Of a DNA stretch of 64,000 bases, positions 61,516 through 64,000 are shown piece by piece. Source of the DNA: Limnephilus marmoratus (taxonomy: Eukaryota; Arthropoda; Insecta; Trichoptera; Limnephilidae); NCBI GenBank assembly GCA_917880885.1, contig OU862934.1, positions 28,442,734 through 28,506,733 of the forward strand. Direction: 5' to 3'. The first letter of the stretch is position 1. Every line of letters starts with the position of its first letter. The notes below the pieces were generated by a model, which worked only from the letters and a program-made list of their open reading frames with translations, made no database searches and was not told the origin of the DNA. A program made the translations under genes and the position numbers.

Positions 61516-61549
61516 GTTACATATATTATACATGTGAAACATGGTGTCA

Positions 61550-61985
61550 CTACCGTACCAGCTCAATAGAACGACTCCGGATCCAATATAATGATGCTTG
61601 CAGAATTATATTTGGATACAGAAGATACAGCAGCGCATCTTCAATGTTTACGGAGCTAGGACTACACGGATTCGCCGGTCTGATGAGACACCGGGTCACT
61701 GGAGCCAGGATGCGGCTAATGGCTTCCGATAACACAGTGGTGATCGCAGCCTTCCAGCACCAAGCGCCACTCCTGGGCGAGCGCTGGGCCCGAGCTCACT
61801 CCAGACCACGTCCTACATTATAATTGATTATTTATTTTATTTCTATTATCGCTTATGTCTTTTATATTTGTTTGTTCTATTTACTTTTTTTTTTAACTTT
61901 ATCTGTTGTGTAAATATGTACAACTTTATGGGACGTGTGGGATTGCACTATCCTCCCTACATCCTGGAATAAACATTATTATTAT
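61550..61985 (+). pseudogene. LINE polymerase C-terminal fragment with 3' end
   Basis: The plus strand is open from about 61537 to a stop near 61820. It contains IERLRIQYNDACRIIFGYRR, then YSSASSMFTELGLHGFAGLM and RHRVTGARMRLMAS. The L-x-YNDAxRxxFGxRR signature belongs to C-termini of insect LINE polymerases. An untranslated tail ends CCTGGAATAAACATTATTAT. No catalytic region survives. There is no ATG at the frame start because it is a truncation. Confidence 0.72.
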
Positions 61986-61987
61986 TA

Positions 61988-62078
61988 TATGACCATGGGG
62001 TGACCTAGGACCTTGGGGTGACCTACGACCTTGGAGCGACCTACGAACTTGGGGTGACCTACGACCTTGGGGTGACCA
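61988..62078 (+). repeat. 18-bp minisatellite
   Basis: About five units of the type GGGGTGACCTACGACCTT. The unit resembles CTTGGGGTGACCTATGG in the inverse SINE2 head (62610), so the array may have arisen from a SINE2 fragment. The single SINE2 shred 500 bp to the left also contains GTGACCTATGACC. Confidence 0.8.
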
Positions 62079-62267
62079 TCCTCATACTTATCACCCAGGT
62101 CAAGCGTGCGTAAAGTTCAACGGCCCGACCGTTCGCCTAGCAATCGATCACCGTTCGCATCGATTACCGTTTGCATGACATTTTTCGTAACAATCACCAC
62201 TTTTCGTAACGCATTCACCAGCTTACCCCCAAGTCGAGCGTGCGTAAAGAAGTTTTACTTAAAAATA
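62079..62267. other. Unassigned stretch with family C block
   Basis: GCGTGCGTAAAGTTCAACGG and GCGTGCGTAAAGAAGTTTTA at 62104 and 62239 are a short direct repeat. The latter is related to family C. Confidence 0.4.
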
Positions 62268-62347
62268 GATGATTTTTACAGTGACCGGACAACTCAGAAT
62301 GAACTGAACACCTTCTTTGAAAAGTCATTAAAGGTGATGAAAAATAG
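62268..62347 (+). repeat. Repeat family E, second copy
   Basis: CAACTCAGAATGAACTGAAC, then TTGAAAAGTCATTAAAGGTG and ATGAAAAATAG, match 48955-49040. Confidence 0.55.
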
Positions 62348-62683
62348 TTTTTTTACATGAGCTCCACACAGGAGGCCCTGAGCAAAATAATTTCCCTCAG
62401 GGCCTATGTCATCTTTGGGGATGTTGTGTGGAGGGTTTTTTTAGGAAAGGAAGGAGAGGAGAGATCTGGGAAGGAAAAGGGTTTAAGGGGTGGGTAGGAA
62501 TCTGGGGTTCAGTGTGTGTTGGTCTTCCGCCTCCAAGACCTGGACAAACCTCACCCCATGAACCCGGGCACCCCTGCTAAATCACCAAACGTAGCGAACC
62601 ACTTGGGGTGACCTATGGCAGAGGTGTTGGTTATCCAATAAAGGTTCCCTGGGCGGCGGTACCCATTCCCGCCTCCCAAATTA
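62348..62683 (-). mobile_element. SINE2 short-subfamily copy, minus strand
   Basis: T run, outer arms CTCCACACA at 62363 and TGTGTGGAG at about 62426, inner arms GGCCCTGAG and CTCAGGGCC, the short middle and the full head to GGTACCCATTCCCGCCTCCC. This is the best preserved tail structure in the window. Confidence 0.8.
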
Positions 62684-62691
62684 AAAGCATA

Positions 62692-63012
62692 TTAGGGGTG
62701 GGTAGGAATCTGGGGGTCAGCGCGTCCAGGAGTGACGGACGTATGAATCCATCCCTCCCACAGCGGTCCGAGGCAATGTTCCGGGAGAGTACGGCTGGGG
62801 AACTCAATGGAACTCCCTCAACCGCTCTCTCCTAATCCGACCATGCAGCTGGTGGGCAGACGCCAGCCGCCAAGACCCGGACAAACCTCATCCCATGAAC
62901 CCGGGCACCTTTGCTAAGTCACCAAAAGTAGCGAACCACATGGGATGACCTATGGCAGAGGTGATGGTTATCCGATAAATGGTTCCCGGGGCGGCGGTAC
63001 CCGTACCCGCCT
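62692..63012 (-). mobile_element. SINE2 copy lacking its tail, minus strand
   Basis: It begins GGGGTGGGTAGGAATCTGG, keeps the long middle (GGAGTGACGGACGTATGAAT) and head, and ends ACCCGTACCCGCC. It follows the previous copy in tandem. The structured 3' end is missing. Confidence 0.75.
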
Positions 63013-63356
63013 AATTGCTTGAAATTGGTCACGTTAAGTTAGGTTAGGTTATGGGCAATTTATCACATATACTTAACACTTACCCTAATATATAAATGCA
63101 TCGCGATGTTTTAAATGATCAGGAACTTACCTGGAAATAAAGGAAAAAAACATTTATGAAAAAAAGTTATTACAATAAAAATATCACAGATGTCGCTGGT
63201 AGGTAGTAGGTACCTAAATAGAATTATATAAAAAAATGTAAGGAGAATAGATAATATGTCGCAAGTGTGAATGGTAGAAGAAGTCGGTAATGCCTGAGAA
63301 AGACGCAGCACGATCAGGGAAACCAATTTCTTAAAATCTGGTAATTTAAAAATAAA
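63013..63356. other. Unassigned stretch with a short TTAGG run
   Basis: AAGTTAGGTTAGGTTATGG lies at 63034-63052. The rest is AT-rich with no recognised frame. Confidence 0.4.
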
Positions 63357-63551
63357 ATTACATTATGTCCACATAGGAGGCACTGTCATCTTTGGGGGTG
63401 CTCTGTGGAGGGGCTCTTCACGGAAAGGAAGGAGAAGAAGTTCTGGGAAGGAAAAAAGTATGACTTTGGTGGGTAGGAATCTGGGAATCAATGCGTTCAG
63501 GAGTGACGAAACACGTAAATCCATCACTCTCATTGCGGTGTAAGGCGATGA
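63357..63551 (-). mobile_element. SINE2 3' part, cut by a transposon end
   Basis: GTCCACATAGGAGG, CATCTTTGGGGGTGCTCTGT, then GGGTAGGAATCTGGGAATCA and CACTCTCATTGCGGTGTAAG follow the inverse SINE2. The copy stops inside the middle at 63551, where a different GC-rich element starts. Confidence 0.7.
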
Positions 63552-64000
63552 GCAGCCCCGGATCTAATGGGGGGCAAGCCGGGGCCCATGCCCCGGGCGG
63601 CAAGTTCAGAGGGCGGCCAAACTCAACTTTGACCACGGAATAAATAATAGTACAAGTAGAGAAATTTCACGGCCATATTAACTCGACTGATACCCAGAGC
63701 CCTGAGTGAGACGTGCTGCACGAACATTTATTATTCGCGAGGCGCGTAGGCATAGTTCAAAATACGCACCCGACCCGCTCGCCCGCAGGAACCACAGATC
63801 GCGGCAGCACGCGTCTGCTCTGGTTACCGTGCGTGCGAAAGAGATGAAGCTATATTCGAAAACTCCCTCGTCGATCTCTCTCCACGACAGTGTTTTGTTT
63901 TAAAAATGTGTCAAAAGTGTGTTGTTTATTTTTACTCTTTAGTACTTGTTGATCAACCGAAGGTACAATACTGATGTCATTAGTGTCGCATCAATAAATC
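63552..64000. mobile_element. Left end of a probable hAT-type element, runs off the window
   Basis: CAGCCCCGGATCTAATGGGG, then a GC-rich stretch GCCCATGCCCCGGGCGGC and GGCGGCCAAACTC. A CAG-start with a mirrored GGGGC/GCCCC subterminal region is common in hAT elements. The other end and the duplication lie outside, so the class is tentative. A 65-codon frame at 63706-63903 is not recognised. Confidence 0.4.

Noticed and set aside
63706..63903. 65-codon basic frame in GC-rich DNA
   Set aside because: It lies within a probable transposon end and has no recognised domain.

Overview
The window is eukaryotic and almost certainly insect. The recognisable host sequence is an exon of enabled (ena), with proper splice sites. 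The rest is AT-rich intronic or intergenic DNA packed with insect-type transposable elements, and short runs of the insect telomere motif TTAGG occur. The order cannot be fixed from sequence alone. The Helitron-like and RTE-like fragments resemble those I know from moths and hemipterans, and the TTAGG runs argue against a fly. There are no bacterial, viral or CRISPR features.

Host gene layout. On the minus strand, 1733-1898 is the exon that opens the EVH1 domain of Enabled. It has a pyrimidine-rich AG acceptor and a GTAATA donor, and its GC content is far above its surroundings. A second convincing exon lies 16.8 kb upstream on the same strand (18739-19478). It holds a Ser/Gln/Asn-rich open frame from an ATG, and CCAAT boxes lie just upstream of that ATG. 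Its likely donors leave two bases of a codon, and the EVH1 exon supplies one, so it could encode an alternative N-terminus of Enabled. No other host exon was found. The remaining ena exons would lie beyond coordinate 1.

Mobile DNA. (1) A tRNA-headed SINE (SINE1). (2) A second SINE-like family (SINE2) that shares a structured 3' tail with a CR1/L2-like LINE. (3) Several non-LTR LINE fragments on both strands, including one 364-codon open frame of reverse transcriptase at 26062-27156. (4) Many Helitron-like elements ending in CTAG-T, several with a purine-rich variable core. (5) Cut-and-paste elements with visible inverted termini and target duplications: hAT, piggyBac-like, mariner-like, pogo-like and PIF/Harbinger-like, plus a MITE family with mirrored arrays of a short motif. 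(6) Penelope-like palindromes, a possible solo LTR, and several minisatellites. Nesting is deep, and paralogous empty sites fix several insertion boundaries.

Most striking. A CTAG-T-terminated Helitron-like fragment at 57060-57349 carries phased heat-shock elements, a TATA box and an initiator, which is the layout of a heat-shock promoter. Also notable are the candidate ena upstream exon, the SINE2/LINE shared 3' structure, and a MITE whose precise removal restores an interrupted LINE reading frame.

Confidence is high for the ena exon and for elements with target duplications. It is moderate for LINE fragments and low for superfamily names given from termini alone. Stretches where I saw nothing are marked.
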